DNA from: Parabacteroides sp. AM08-6
GTDB taxonomy: Bacteria; Bacteroidota; Bacteroidia; Bacteroidales; Tannerellaceae
Direction of reading: 5' to 3'
DNA: 64,000 nucleotides
Assembly (NCBI RefSeq): GCF_003473295.1
Contig: NZ_QRMP01000001.1
Span: 1 to 64,000, forward strand
Shown here one piece after another: positions 7,143 to 14,957 of this stretch. The notes under the pieces were generated by a model. It ran no database searches and had not been told where the DNA came from. It saw nothing but the letters and a program-made list of their open reading frames with translations. Made by a program: the position numbers and the translations under genes. How positions within the stretch are numbered: position 1 is the stretch's first letter; each line of letters opens with the position of its first letter.

Positions 7143-7636
7143 TTTTGTATCAATACTGAACCTTAATTAAAATAATCCGTCAAAACTCATCTGAACACAG
7201 GCTGTTTATTAAGCCTCAATTCAAGTAAATTATACTTTTTGTTTTGCATGTCCTCATTAGTATTGTATGTTTAACTTGTTGACATCTAACACATTTACTA
7301 TCATACTTGTCTATTCGGTATTTATACTTCTGGTTCTTCCCCCCATACACCTAATCCTTTCCTCTTTTCTTCCTTATCTATTATCTCTTTGCTACCTATC
7401 TATTAATCGTCCGCCAGTTGGCGAACGAACGTTCGCTTGCTGGAGAACGACCGTTCGCCAATTGATGAACGACCGTTCGCCAACTGGCGGACGATTAATA
7501 GGTGGGGACGGAATGGATAAAAGATTGGGAGGAAATCAACAAAAGATTGGGAGAAAAAGAACAAGCTTGCTTTTTCTCTCTGATGCGGATGTGTTGCCGT
7601 GAACTTCCGTTGTCCGTGAAGTAGGATAGAAAGGTA
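7143..7636. other. Gene-free prophage/host junction region
   Basis: These 494 bases hold no convincing gene. The Mu-type prophage end should lie between the repressor terminator (7142) and about 7,270, because the repressor is the outermost gene of this end. I could not fix it: a Mu end would finish in CA on this strand and contain transposase-binding repeats, and no such repeats stand out. The stretch includes a small hairpin AGGCT-N8-AGCCT near 7199-7216. From about 7,300 the bases become pyrimidine-rich, then comes the large palindrome at 7400-7501. A 111-codon open frame crossing the palindrome is judged spurious. Confidence 0.5.
7400..7501. repeat. Composite intergenic palindrome with internal repeats
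   Basis: Two perfect 28-bp arms (7400-7427 and 7474-7501) are inverted around a 46-bp centre. The centre is itself built from related pieces: GAACGACCGTTCGCCAA occurs directly repeated at 7445-7461 and 7467-7483 (22-bp period), and GAACGAACGTTCGC is a further palindromic variant. The whole could extrude as a cruciform or fold as a multi-arm RNA. It lies between the prophage end and the DUF6483-like gene. It is not followed by a T run, so it is not a standard terminator. Confidence 0.8.
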
Positions 7637-8026
7637 TTAACCCAATAGGGCTTCTATGTCGTCTAATAATGCTACCCTTTCGAGCGAAAAGGTGTTGTCG
7701 TGTACCTGTATGTATTGGAGCAATTCTTTTGCTTTCAATAGCATATCCCTTTGTTTGTCAGGATAAAGATAACTTTCTTCAATCAGTGTTTTGATAGCTA
7801 TTTCAAGGCGTTGGATACCACCGTCGTCATCTTGGTCCAAGCGGCTGACGAGCTCTTCGGGAGTGGAGTTCATCAACGTTTCCCGGTCGAGTTTCAGCGA
7901 AACATAAACCGTTTGTATCATGGCCGGAATTTTGCGGGCCGCACCTGTATGGCGGTTCAGGATTATTTGAAGAACTACTTTGGCCAGTTCCTCTATCTGA
8001 ACCATAATGAAATCTCTTTTTAGCAT
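7637..8026 (-). CDS. DUF6483-like hypothetical protein
   Basis: This 129-residue helical soluble protein begins with a KRDFIMVQIEELAKVV segment typical of DUF6483-type proteins, which consist of bundled or TPR-like helices. No catalytic motif is visible. It is a single gene, divergent from the transporter at 8181. The function is unknown and the family name is tentative. It is probably the first host gene beyond the prophage end. Confidence 0.6.
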   Translation of the reverse strand: MLKRDFIMVQIEELAKVVLQIILNRHTGAARKIPAMIQTVYVSLKLDRETLMNSTPEELVSRLDQDDDGGIQRLEIAIKTLIEESYLYPDKQRDMLLKAKELLQYIQVHDNTFSLERVALLDDIEALLG

Positions 8027-8104
8027 CTTATATTACTTTTACTCTGATGATGCAATACTTTTTCTCATCGTTTTTATTCTTTCGCGGGTAAAGATATAAT
8101 ATAT

Positions 8105-8136
8105 GTTGTAAAACACAAACTAAACCGTTATCTTTG
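8105..8136 (+). promoter_or_regulatory. Probable promoter of the AspT/YidE-type transporter
   Basis: A Bacteroidetes -7 element TATCTTTG lies at 8129-8136. A one-mismatch -33 element (GTTG for TTTG) lies at 8105-8108, with 20 bp between. The transporter start codon is 45 bp downstream. Confidence 0.5.
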
Positions 8137-8180
8137 TAGCCTTTTTAAAACAAGATAGAATATAAACTACACATAGTATT

Positions 8181-9857
8181 ATGAATTGGATCAATGATTT
8201 GTTGTGGGGGGAAGGTATAGGCCACTCCATACTTTTACTTTCCTTTGTGATTGCAGCTGGTATACAATTGGGGAAAATAAAGGTTTTCGGTGTCTCTTTG
8301 GGCATTACTCTGGTATTGTTCGTCGGTATTATTCTCGGACATTTTGGTTTTACGATTAATCACAATGTGATTCACTTTTTCAAGGAGTTCGGGTTGATAC
8401 TCTTTGTCTATTCGGTAGGTATGCAAGTGGGACCAGGTTTCTTTTCTTCTTTCAGGCAGGGAGGAATTACGTTGAATATGCTTGCTTGCGGGATTGTCTT
8501 CCTAGGGGTCGCAGTGGCAATCGCATTGCATTATATTACCGGTATTCCGATGCCGACAATGGTGGGCATTTTATCTGGCGCGGTAACGAACACTCCGGGG
8601 CTGGGTGCCGCTCAACAGGCTTTTTCCGATATGCATGGTGTAGCAGATAATACGATTGCTTTGGGATATGCGGTTGCGTATCCTTTAGGTGTGATTGGCA
8701 TTATTTTGGCTATTATTTTTATCCGTTATGCTTTTCGGGTGAACTTCGATAAAGAGAATGAACAATTGAATAACGAGGAAGCTTCCCATACAAATGAAGC
8801 GAAGCCTGTCTCGCTGGTTGTGAAGAACCCGGCTATTTTTGGCAAGACGGTGGGTGAATTGTCTAATTTGCTGGAACATCGGGATTTTGTAATTTCCCGT
8901 ATCTGGCGCGATAGCGATAAGAAGATAGAGATAGCTTCTGCTAATTCTGTTTTGCATGAAAATGATAAGGTTTTTGTTATTACTACGGAAACAGATGAAG
9001 AAACGATAAAGACTTTTATCGGAGAGGTTATCGATATGGAACGTAAACAATGGATTCGCATGGAGAGCCAGTTTATAAATCGCCGTATCCTGATTACGAA
9101 ACCGGAGTTGAACGGCAAGCATCTCGGACAATTGCAACTCCGCAGGCTTTATGGCATTAATATTACTCGTATTACTCGTGCCGGAATGGATTTGGTAGCG
9201 ACTCCGGGGTTGACTTTGCAGGTGGGTGACCGCGTGAATGTAGTGGGAACGGAGACTGCTATCTCGAATGTGGAGAAGGTATTGGGAAATTCGATGAAGC
9301 GTCTGAACGAGCCTAATCTGATTACTATATTTATAGGTATCGCATTAGGTATCATTCTGGGAAGTATTCCTATTACTTTCCCCGGTATTCCGCAGCCGGT
9401 TAAGTTGGGATTGGCCGGAGGCCCGTTGATTGTTGCTATCCTAATCAGCCGCTTTGGATATAAATATAAGCTGGTCACTTATACAACGCAGAGTGCAAAC
9501 TTGATGTTGCGTGAGATAGGTATTACCTTGTTCCTGGCTTGTGTGGGCATTAGCGCGGGTGACGGCTTTGTCGATACGATTGTGAATAATGGCGGTTTTG
9601 CCTGGATTGGTTACGGGTTTATTATTACGGTTGTTCCCCTGCTGATTATCGGTTGTATCGGGCGTTATTTCTATAAAATCAATTATTTTACATTGATGGG
9701 GCTTATAGCCGGTAGCACAACCGATCCGCCAGCGTTGGCATATTCCAATGCTACAGCCGGAAATGATGCGCCATCCGTAGGATATGCAACGGTTTATCCG
9801 TTGACAATGTTCCTGCGTGTGTTGACGGCTCAACTTCTAATATTGTTCTTTGCTTGA
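8181..9857 (+). CDS. AspT/YidE-YbjL-family transporter with two RCK_C domains
   Basis: This 558-residue inner-membrane protein has the duplicated layout of the aspartate:alanine exchanger (AspT/YidE) family. About five N-terminal helices come first (residues 10-180), including a [15 protein letters not shown] signature near 137. Two cytoplasmic TrkA-C (RCK_C) domains follow (about 205-280 and 290-370), then a second membrane half (about 380-558) with the matching [14 protein letters not shown] motif. In characterised members these Gly-Ser-Thr-Pro motifs line the substrate path. The substrate is unknown here; an organic acid or amino acid is likely. It is a single gene with its own promoter and ends at a shared bidirectional terminator. 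Confidence 0.85.
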   Translation: MNWINDLLWGEGIGHSILLLSFVIAAGIQLGKIKVFGVSLGITLVLFVGIILGHFGFTINHNVIHFFKEFGLILFVYSVGMQVGPGFFSSFRQGGITLNMLACGIVFLGVAVAIALHYITGIPMPTMVGILSGAVTNTPGLGAAQQAFSDMHGVADNTIALGYAVAYPLGVIGIILAIIFIRYAFRVNFDKENEQLNNEEASHTNEAKPVSLVVKNPAIFGKTVGELSNLLEHRDFVISRIWRDSDKKIEIASANSVLHENDKVFVITTETDEETIKTFIGEVIDMERKQWIRMESQFINRRILITKPELNGKHLGQLQLRRLYGINITRITRAGMDLVATPGLTLQVGDRVNVVGTETAISNVEKVLGNSMKRLNEPNLITIFIGIALGIILGSIPITFPGIPQPVKLGLAGGPLIVAILISRFGYKYKLVTYTTQSANLMLREIGITLFLACVGISAGDGFVDTIVNNGGFAWIGYGFIITVVPLLIIGCIGRYFYKINYFTLMGLIAGSTTDPPALAYSNATAGNDAPSVGYATVYPLTMFLRVLTAQLLILFFA

Positions 9858-9866
9858 TAGCTTTAT

Positions 9867-9915
9867 TAATTATCTCTTGAAAGAACGTTCTGTCTTTTCT
9901 TTCAAGAGATAATTA
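9867..9915. terminator. Bidirectional terminator between convergent transporter genes
   Basis: A perfect 18-bp inverted repeat (TAATTATCTCTTGAAAGA at 9867-9884, its complement at 9898-9915) separates the convergent transporter and ClC genes. The right arm includes the TAA stop codon of the ClC gene. The flanking T and A tracts are weak, so termination efficiency is uncertain. Confidence 0.75.
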
Positions 9916-11457
9916 GTAGATATTAGCCATACTCACCAACGGTTCATATAGCATCTCTATGTCTTGTGCGTCCAATTCGATTGTCAATTGGTCTCCCGCC
10001 TGAATAGTCATGCCTGCCGGCGGGAAATCCTTGCGACTCCGGTGGACATTGATAATATCGCAATGATTGGGGAGCTTTAAAGTATCAATTCCCTTCCCGT
10101 CAAAGTAAGCTCCTGCCATTACTTCGACGTTCAGTATGAGTCGTTTTTGTTCTTTAAATAACGGCTTGTTTATCATCTCTTCGTAAAACATGACATTGAA
10201 TGGCTTGATTTCCAGCAATTCGGTGAAATAGTAGGTCAATCCTCCTACCACAATGGAAGGGTAAAAGACTTCGAAATGTTCTGTGATTTCCGTAATCAGG
10301 ATGATTGCTGTGATGGGAGTGCGTACCACCGCAATCAGAAAAGCTGCCATGCCGATTAACATGACATAACTGATATTTTCAGGAGCGATGACTCCTTGTT
10401 GCACTAAAATCAGCGCACACAGCTTTCCTATTAGCCCGCCTGTCACCAGTGTCGGAATGAAACTGCCTCCCGGCAATCCGGAGGAGAAAGAATAGACCGT
10501 GAAAAACATGTGCAACAGCATCATACTGCCAATCCAGTATAAACTGTTATTACCTCCCAATGCCTGCTCGGTAAGGAATTGCTCGCCACCTCCGGTCAAA
10601 TCGGTGACGGTCAGTGAGATGACATAAGCCATCGTCACTAATCCCAACAGTTTGATATATTCCGGCTGTTTGATGGCCGGGTATAACCGTTTGACATATA
10701 GCATCAGCAAAGAATAAAACTTGCCGAAAATAGAGACGATAACGGCAAATATCAGAAACAGCTTTATTTGCAGGGGAAATGGAATATCCGGAGCTATAGC
10801 CTGTATCTGATTGTAAGGATTGAAAGGGTACATTATACTGGCAATAGCTCCGGCTACGACACCGGCCAGTATCGTGGTAATAGCCGTCTTGGGCGCGTCA
10901 AACCGCTCGATTGATTCGATTACCAGAGTCGCGGCAGCCAGAGGAGCGGCAAAAGCGGCAGCCAGACCGGCCCCTGCACCGGCAGCCAACAACTGTTTGC
11001 GCTCTCCGCTCAGGATATGCCCCCATTTGCTTATTAAATCGCCGATGTAGGAACCCATCTGGACGGATGGGCCTTCACGGCCCATCGAGAGCCCGCTACT
11101 GAGTGTCAGGACGCCACCTGCAAATTTAGCCAGCAATTGCCGGAACGAATGAATGTATTCGATTCGTCCGTTGATAGCTCCGCGTGTTTGGGAAATTCCT
11201 CCTCCCGAAATATATGGCCATCGTTTCACCAACCATGCAACGAACAGCAATATGCCCCAAAGCACTAAAAAGAGTAATATATGTAGATACCAAGGAGGAG
11301 AAGAATCGAAAAAGCTTTTTCTCAGGCTATAAAAAAACTGTAATAAATAGTGATAGGGGACGGCTACAATTCCGGTCAGCAGTCCGACAATAAGACTCAC
11401 AAAATAGAGCCTTGCATCTACCAGTTTCAGCTTTAATATGTTCTTGTCTACTTTCAT
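9913..11457 (-). CDS. ClC-family chloride channel/antiporter with C-terminal RCK_C-like domain
   Basis: This 514-residue multi-helix membrane protein carries the ClC signatures. GREGPSVQMGS holds the gating glutamate that marks H+/Cl- exchangers, GSGLPGGSFIPTL is the second chloride-binding loop, and an SSGLSMGREGP segment precedes it. About 70 C-terminal residues (GIDTLKLPNH to QAGDQLTIELDAQDIEML) look like a TrkA-C/RCK_C regulatory domain rather than CBS repeats. The likely role is proton-coupled chloride exchange in acid or osmotic stress. It is transcribed convergently to the AspT-like gene, which also has RCK_C domains. Confidence 0.9.
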   Translation of the reverse strand: MKVDKNILKLKLVDARLYFVSLIVGLLTGIVAVPYHYLLQFFYSLRKSFFDSSPPWYLHILLFLVLWGILLFVAWLVKRWPYISGGGISQTRGAINGRIEYIHSFRQLLAKFAGGVLTLSSGLSMGREGPSVQMGSYIGDLISKWGHILSGERKQLLAAGAGAGLAAAFAAPLAAATLVIESIERFDAPKTAITTILAGVVAGAIASIMYPFNPYNQIQAIAPDIPFPLQIKLFLIFAVIVSIFGKFYSLLMLYVKRLYPAIKQPEYIKLLGLVTMAYVISLTVTDLTGGGEQFLTEQALGGNNSLYWIGSMMLLHMFFTVYSFSSGLPGGSFIPTLVTGGLIGKLCALILVQQGVIAPENISYVMLIGMAAFLIAVVRTPITAIILITEITEHFEVFYPSIVVGGLTYYFTELLEIKPFNVMFYEEMINKPLFKEQKRLILNVEVMAGAYFDGKGIDTLKLPNHCDIINVHRSRKDFPPAGMTIQAGDQLTIELDAQDIEMLYEPLVSMANIY

Positions 11458-11514
11458 AAGCTCGTTTAAAACAAGCCGGAAAGTAGTTTGGTTGACATCT
11501 GCCGGTGTGTTTAT

Positions 11515-12384
11515 TTAGAAACAGCGTGTATAGCCCAACGAATACGATTCATACAAACGGTCCTTCATTCCGTGAGTATACCGGAAAGAGAGGATATTCT
11601 TTTTCAATTCGTAACTGAGTTTGTTCCGCCAGTGGATGGGACGGTCACCGTTATTCTTATATCCGCGGATACCGGAGATGTCGGAACTTAGCGTGAAACC
11701 TTTGTAGGTCCCGGTCAATCCTCCTCCGTATGCCATCGCATCGTTTTGGCGGTGTACCAAGTCATTTGTCATCCAGCAATAGAATCCACCTAAAACCTGC
11801 ATACGAAGCGAGGCTTTTCCATCTGTACTTTTCCATAAGTTACGGGCGATATTGAGGTCGAACCAGTAAGCCGCCGCATCCGTGTAACGGGCATCGCAAA
11901 GTCTACCTCCGCTGGCTGTCCTGATAGTACCGCTTAGTACGATATCAGCCCATTTCTCGCTTCTCAAGACTTGAAAAAAAGAGGTGAAGATAACATCACC
12001 GGTACATCTGATAGGACTTTCCGTAGCTACGGCAAAACGTTCGTCGCGCGTCTCGGGTGTCATTTTATATTTTTCCAATACAACCAAGCTTACTTCGACG
12101 CCGGCACGTCCTTTAACGAAAGGGACCAGGACGCGGGCATAAAGGTCTTTTGTCTTGTCTCCTTTATAATAATGATATTCACCTCTGACTTCAGCCTCGA
12201 TGCGCTTGCTGACATCCCCGTTCCTCATTTCAGGCAGAGGAAAAGCGTTCGGTCCGAAATAGCGGGGAGAATATATTAATAGTTTTGTCTTGTCTCGCCA
12301 ATCTTCCGCATGTAGCAGGGGAATTGTAAAAAACGAAAAAAGGATACAAAACAGGGAAATATAGGCAATATGGACAATTTTCAT
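11515..12384 (-). CDS. Secreted outer-membrane beta-barrel-like protein, unknown function
   Basis: I take the start at 12384 (MKIVHIAYIS), giving 289 residues, because it begins a clean signal peptide ending at LLHAEDW. The upstream 31 codons cross the promoter region. The mature part alternates polar and hydrophobic residues in amphipathic strands (for example YAGGGLTGTYKGFTLSSDIS) and ends in an aromatic residue after a YSLGYTRCF strand, which fits a small outer-membrane barrel. It is divergent from the ThuA-domain gene. The family was not recognised with certainty. Confidence 0.6.
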   Translation of the reverse strand: MKIVHIAYISLFCILFSFFTIPLLHAEDWRDKTKLLIYSPRYFGPNAFPLPEMRNGDVSKRIEAEVRGEYHYYKGDKTKDLYARVLVPFVKGRAGVEVSLVVLEKYKMTPETRDERFAVATESPIRCTGDVIFTSFFQVLRSEKWADIVLSGTIRTASGGRLCDARYTDAAAYWFDLNIARNLWKSTDGKASLRMQVLGGFYCWMTNDLVHRQNDAMAYGGGLTGTYKGFTLSSDISGIRGYKNNGDRPIHWRNKLSYELKKNILSFRYTHGMKDRLYESYSLGYTRCF

Positions 12385-12409
12385 GAGATATACTTTTTTC
12401 TTAAGCGAA

Positions 12410-12445
12410 CAAAAGTACATAATTCGTATGAATTTATTACATTTG
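12410..12445. promoter_or_regulatory. Divergent promoters of the barrel and ThuA genes
   Basis: Two Bacteroidetes -7 elements face outward. TACTTTTG on the minus strand (12417-12410) serves the 12384 start. TACATTTG on the plus strand (12438-12445) serves the 12476 start. No convincing -33 TTTG is visible for either. Confidence 0.55.
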
Positions 12446-12475
12446 CCTCTACAAATCTTTAAACCATACAATACC

Positions 12476-13390
12476 ATGAAGCATTTATCTGTAGGGAAAT
12501 TGTTGTTTATAGTTCTTTCCCTGTTCTTTACATGTACAGTTTCGGCGAAAAAACCGATTAAAACCTTGTTGATTACCGGTCAGAATAACCATAATTGGCA
12601 GGTAAGTCATGTCGTCTTAAAACAAATTCTTGAAAATTCGGGCCGTTTTGATGTGGATTTTGCCATTTCTCCTTCCCAGGGAAAAGATATGTCCGGTTTT
12701 GTGCTCGATTTTACTCCTTATCAATTGGTAGTCTTGGATTATAACGGAGATTCCTGGCCGGAAGAAACGAACCGCCGCTTTCTGGATTATGTAAATAAAG
12801 GTGGAGGCGTACTTATTTATCACGCAGCGGATAATGCTTTTTCCAAATGGGTGGAGTTCAATAAAATCTGTGCGTTAGGCGGCTGGGAAGGCCGGAATGA
12901 AACTTCCGGCCCGTATGTTTACTGGCAGGATGGCAAGCTGGTAAAAGACAGTTCGGCAGGTGTGGGAGGTTCTCACGGACAACAGCACGAATATGTGCTG
13001 AACGGACGCGATAAAGTACATCCGATTGTAAAAGGATTGCCGGTCAAATGGCGTCATGCCCAGGATGAACTTTATGACCGTATGCGTGGTCCGGGCAATA
13101 TAAAAGATTGTCTGTATACAGCCTATTCCGATAAGTCGACAAACGGTTCGGGACGTGAAGAACCGTTAATCTTTACGGTTGATTACGGAAATGCCCGCAT
13201 TTTCCATATCATGATTGGACATGCCGGTCCGACACCTGAGGACAATACGGCTATGCAGTGTACGGGATTTCAGGTTATGGTGCTTCGTGGAGCCGAATGG
13301 TGTGCAACGGGAAAAGTGACGCAAAAGGTCCCGAAAGACTTCCCAACGGAAAGCCAGGTGTCTTACCGAAGAGATTATAAGGAAAAATAA
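12476..13390 (+). CDS. Secreted ThuA-domain protein
   Basis: The start at 12476 (MKHLSVGKLL) gives 304 residues with a signal peptide ending near VSAKK. The mature protein is a ThuA-like, glutamine-amidotransferase-fold domain: it opens with KTLLITGQNNHNW, then VVLDYNGDSWPEETNRRFLDYVNKGGGVLIYHAADNAF, and has the GHAGPTPEDNTAMQCTGFQ region near its end. ThuA-like proteins occur in Bacteroidetes sugar-utilisation loci; the reaction is unclear, and sugar-derivative metabolism in the periplasm is the usual guess. It is followed by a strong terminator. Upstream in-frame Met codons lie inside the promoter region and were rejected. Confidence 0.82.
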   Translation: MKHLSVGKLLFIVLSLFFTCTVSAKKPIKTLLITGQNNHNWQVSHVVLKQILENSGRFDVDFAISPSQGKDMSGFVLDFTPYQLVVLDYNGDSWPEETNRRFLDYVNKGGGVLIYHAADNAFSKWVEFNKICALGGWEGRNETSGPYVYWQDGKLVKDSSAGVGGSHGQQHEYVLNGRDKVHPIVKGLPVKWRHAQDELYDRMRGPGNIKDCLYTAYSDKSTNGSGREEPLIFTVDYGNARIFHIMIGHAGPTPEDNTAMQCTGFQVMVLRGAEWCATGKVTQKVPKDFPTESQVSYRRDYKEK

Positions 13391-13402
13391 AGAAAACTTC
13401 AG

Positions 13403-13446
13403 GAAGGTGTTGCATAATTACCATATCTTTGCAACACCTTCATTTT
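13403..13446 (+). terminator. Intrinsic terminator after the ThuA gene
   Basis: A perfect 12-bp stem (GAAGGTGTTGCA at 13403-13414, complement at 13430-13441) is followed by ATTTTT. It ends about 50 bp before the nitrite reductase start, so that gene needs its own promoter within this short gap. Confidence 0.85.
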
Positions 13447-13493
13447 TATGAGTGAAGTGGCACCATTGATACTGATGGTGATTAAAAATAATA

Positions 13494-14957
13494 ATGATGC
13501 GTTTACGCCGGTTAGGAGTTATAGGGGGAATAATCTTGGTAGGAGTTGCAGTTATAGCTCTTTTCGAGAAGTATAATAATGCAGTAAGTTTTGTAGAAGA
13601 TGTATCAGAGATAAAGAAAGATACATCGCTCTATGCAGATATTTCACTCCGTTATTCGGATGAATATAAGTCATGGAAAAATACGACAGATACTACATTT
13701 CAAAGTCTTTATAATGGAAATCAATCCGTTGATGTTTTGGAAAGCCATCCGGAAATGGTTATTTTGTGGGCCGGTTACGCATTTTCTAAAAGTTATCAGA
13801 CTCCTCGCGGGCACATGTACTCCATTCGTGACCTCCGTGAAAGTTTAAGAACCGGAGCTCCTTCAGGGTCAGATGATGGGCCTCAAAGAGCCGCTTGCTG
13901 GGCATGTAAAAGTCCCGATGTATCCCGTTTAATGGAAACGATGGGAGAGGACGCTTTTTATCGTAAATCATGGGCGGTATTGGGAAGTGAGATAGTGAAC
14001 CCTGTCGGGTGTGCCGATTGCCATAATCCTGAAAATATGAGTTTACGGATTTCCCGTCCGTTTTTTTCAGAAGCCTATAATCGTCTGGGAAAAGATATCC
14101 ATAATGCATCTGAGCAGGAGATGCATTCGCTGGTGTGTGCCCAATGCCATGTCGAATATTATTTTGAAGGAGAACAAAAAGCAGTGGCTTTACCTTGGGA
14201 ACGCGGCTTGACTGTTGAAGATATAGAAGCTTTTTATGACCAATCAGATTTTTCGGATTTTACTCATAAACTGAGCCGGACTCCTTTGTTGAAGGCGCAA
14301 CATCCTGATTACGAACTGGCGCAAATGGGGATTCATGCACAGAGAGGAATTTCGTGTGCCGAATGCCATATGTCTTACATCGGAGAAAAAGAGAGACGGT
14401 TCAAAAATCATCATATCCAAAGCCCATTGGCGATGATTGACCAGACTTGCCAGGTTTGTCATCGTGAGACGAAGGAAACCTTACAGAATAATGTGTATGA
14501 ACGCCAGGAAAAGGTAATGGAAGTGCGGAGTCATTTGGAAAAAGAACTGACAAAAGCGCATATTGAAGCAAAGTTTGCATGGGAGCGTGGTGCTTCGGCC
14601 GAACAAATGAGAAAATCCTTACAGCTTATTCGTCAATCCCAATGGCGTTGGGATTTTGTCACAGCCTCGCATGGTGCATCTTTTCATGCGCCATTGGAGG
14701 TTTTGAGGATTTTAAGTGACGGTTTGTATAAGGCTCAACAGGCCCGGATGAATATAACGAAAGTGTTGTTCAGCCTAGGATATAACCAAGAAGTTCCGAT
14801 GCCGGATATTTCAACGAAAGCGAAAGCTCAGAAATATATAGGTCTGGATATGTTCTCCGAAAATGAAGCCAAACGGAAATTTCTGGAAACCGTGATTCCC
14901 CTGTGGACGGAAGAAGCAAAAGCAAACCATCGTTTTAATGAAGAATACGAATGGTGA
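13494..14957 (+). CDS. nrfA: Cytochrome c nitrite reductase (ammonia-forming), NrfA
   Basis: This 487-residue pentahaem cytochrome reduces nitrite to ammonium with six electrons. The five haem sites are visible: the catalytic CWACK (135-139, lysine-ligated) and CADCH (173-177), CAQCH (215-219), CAECH (288-292) and CQVCH (319-323). This is the exact NrfA pattern. An N-terminal hydrophobic segment (residues 8-24) serves as a signal peptide or membrane anchor into the periplasm. The usual partner NrfH, a tetrahaem quinol dehydrogenase normally encoded just upstream, is absent from both sides in this window. The gene ends directly against the stop codon of the convergent histidine kinase. Confidence 0.95.
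   Translation: MMRLRRLGVIGGIILVGVAVIALFEKYNNAVSFVEDVSEIKKDTSLYADISLRYSDEYKSWKNTTDTTFQSLYNGNQSVDVLESHPEMVILWAGYAFSKSYQTPRGHMYSIRDLRESLRTGAPSGSDDGPQRAACWACKSPDVSRLMETMGEDAFYRKSWAVLGSEIVNPVGCADCHNPENMSLRISRPFFSEAYNRLGKDIHNASEQEMHSLVCAQCHVEYYFEGEQKAVALPWERGLTVEDIEAFYDQSDFSDFTHKLSRTPLLKAQHPDYELAQMGIHAQRGISCAECHMSYIGEKERRFKNHHIQSPLAMIDQTCQVCHRETKETLQNNVYERQEKVMEVRSHLEKELTKAHIEAKFAWERGASAEQMRKSLQLIRQSQWRWDFVTASHGASFHAPLEVLRILSDGLYKAQQARMNITKVLFSLGYNQEVPMPDISTKAKAQKYIGLDMFSENEAKRKFLETVIPLWTEEAKANHRFNEEYEW

Noticed and set aside
7143..7270. Exact Mu-type prophage end (TG...CA with target duplication)
   Set aside because: The other end lies outside the window and no transposase-binding repeats were clear, so the boundary could not be fixed.
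7267..7602. 111-codon open frame on the plus strand
   Set aside because: It crosses the composite palindrome at 7400-7501, has low-complexity hydrophobic then basic content, and shows no family features.
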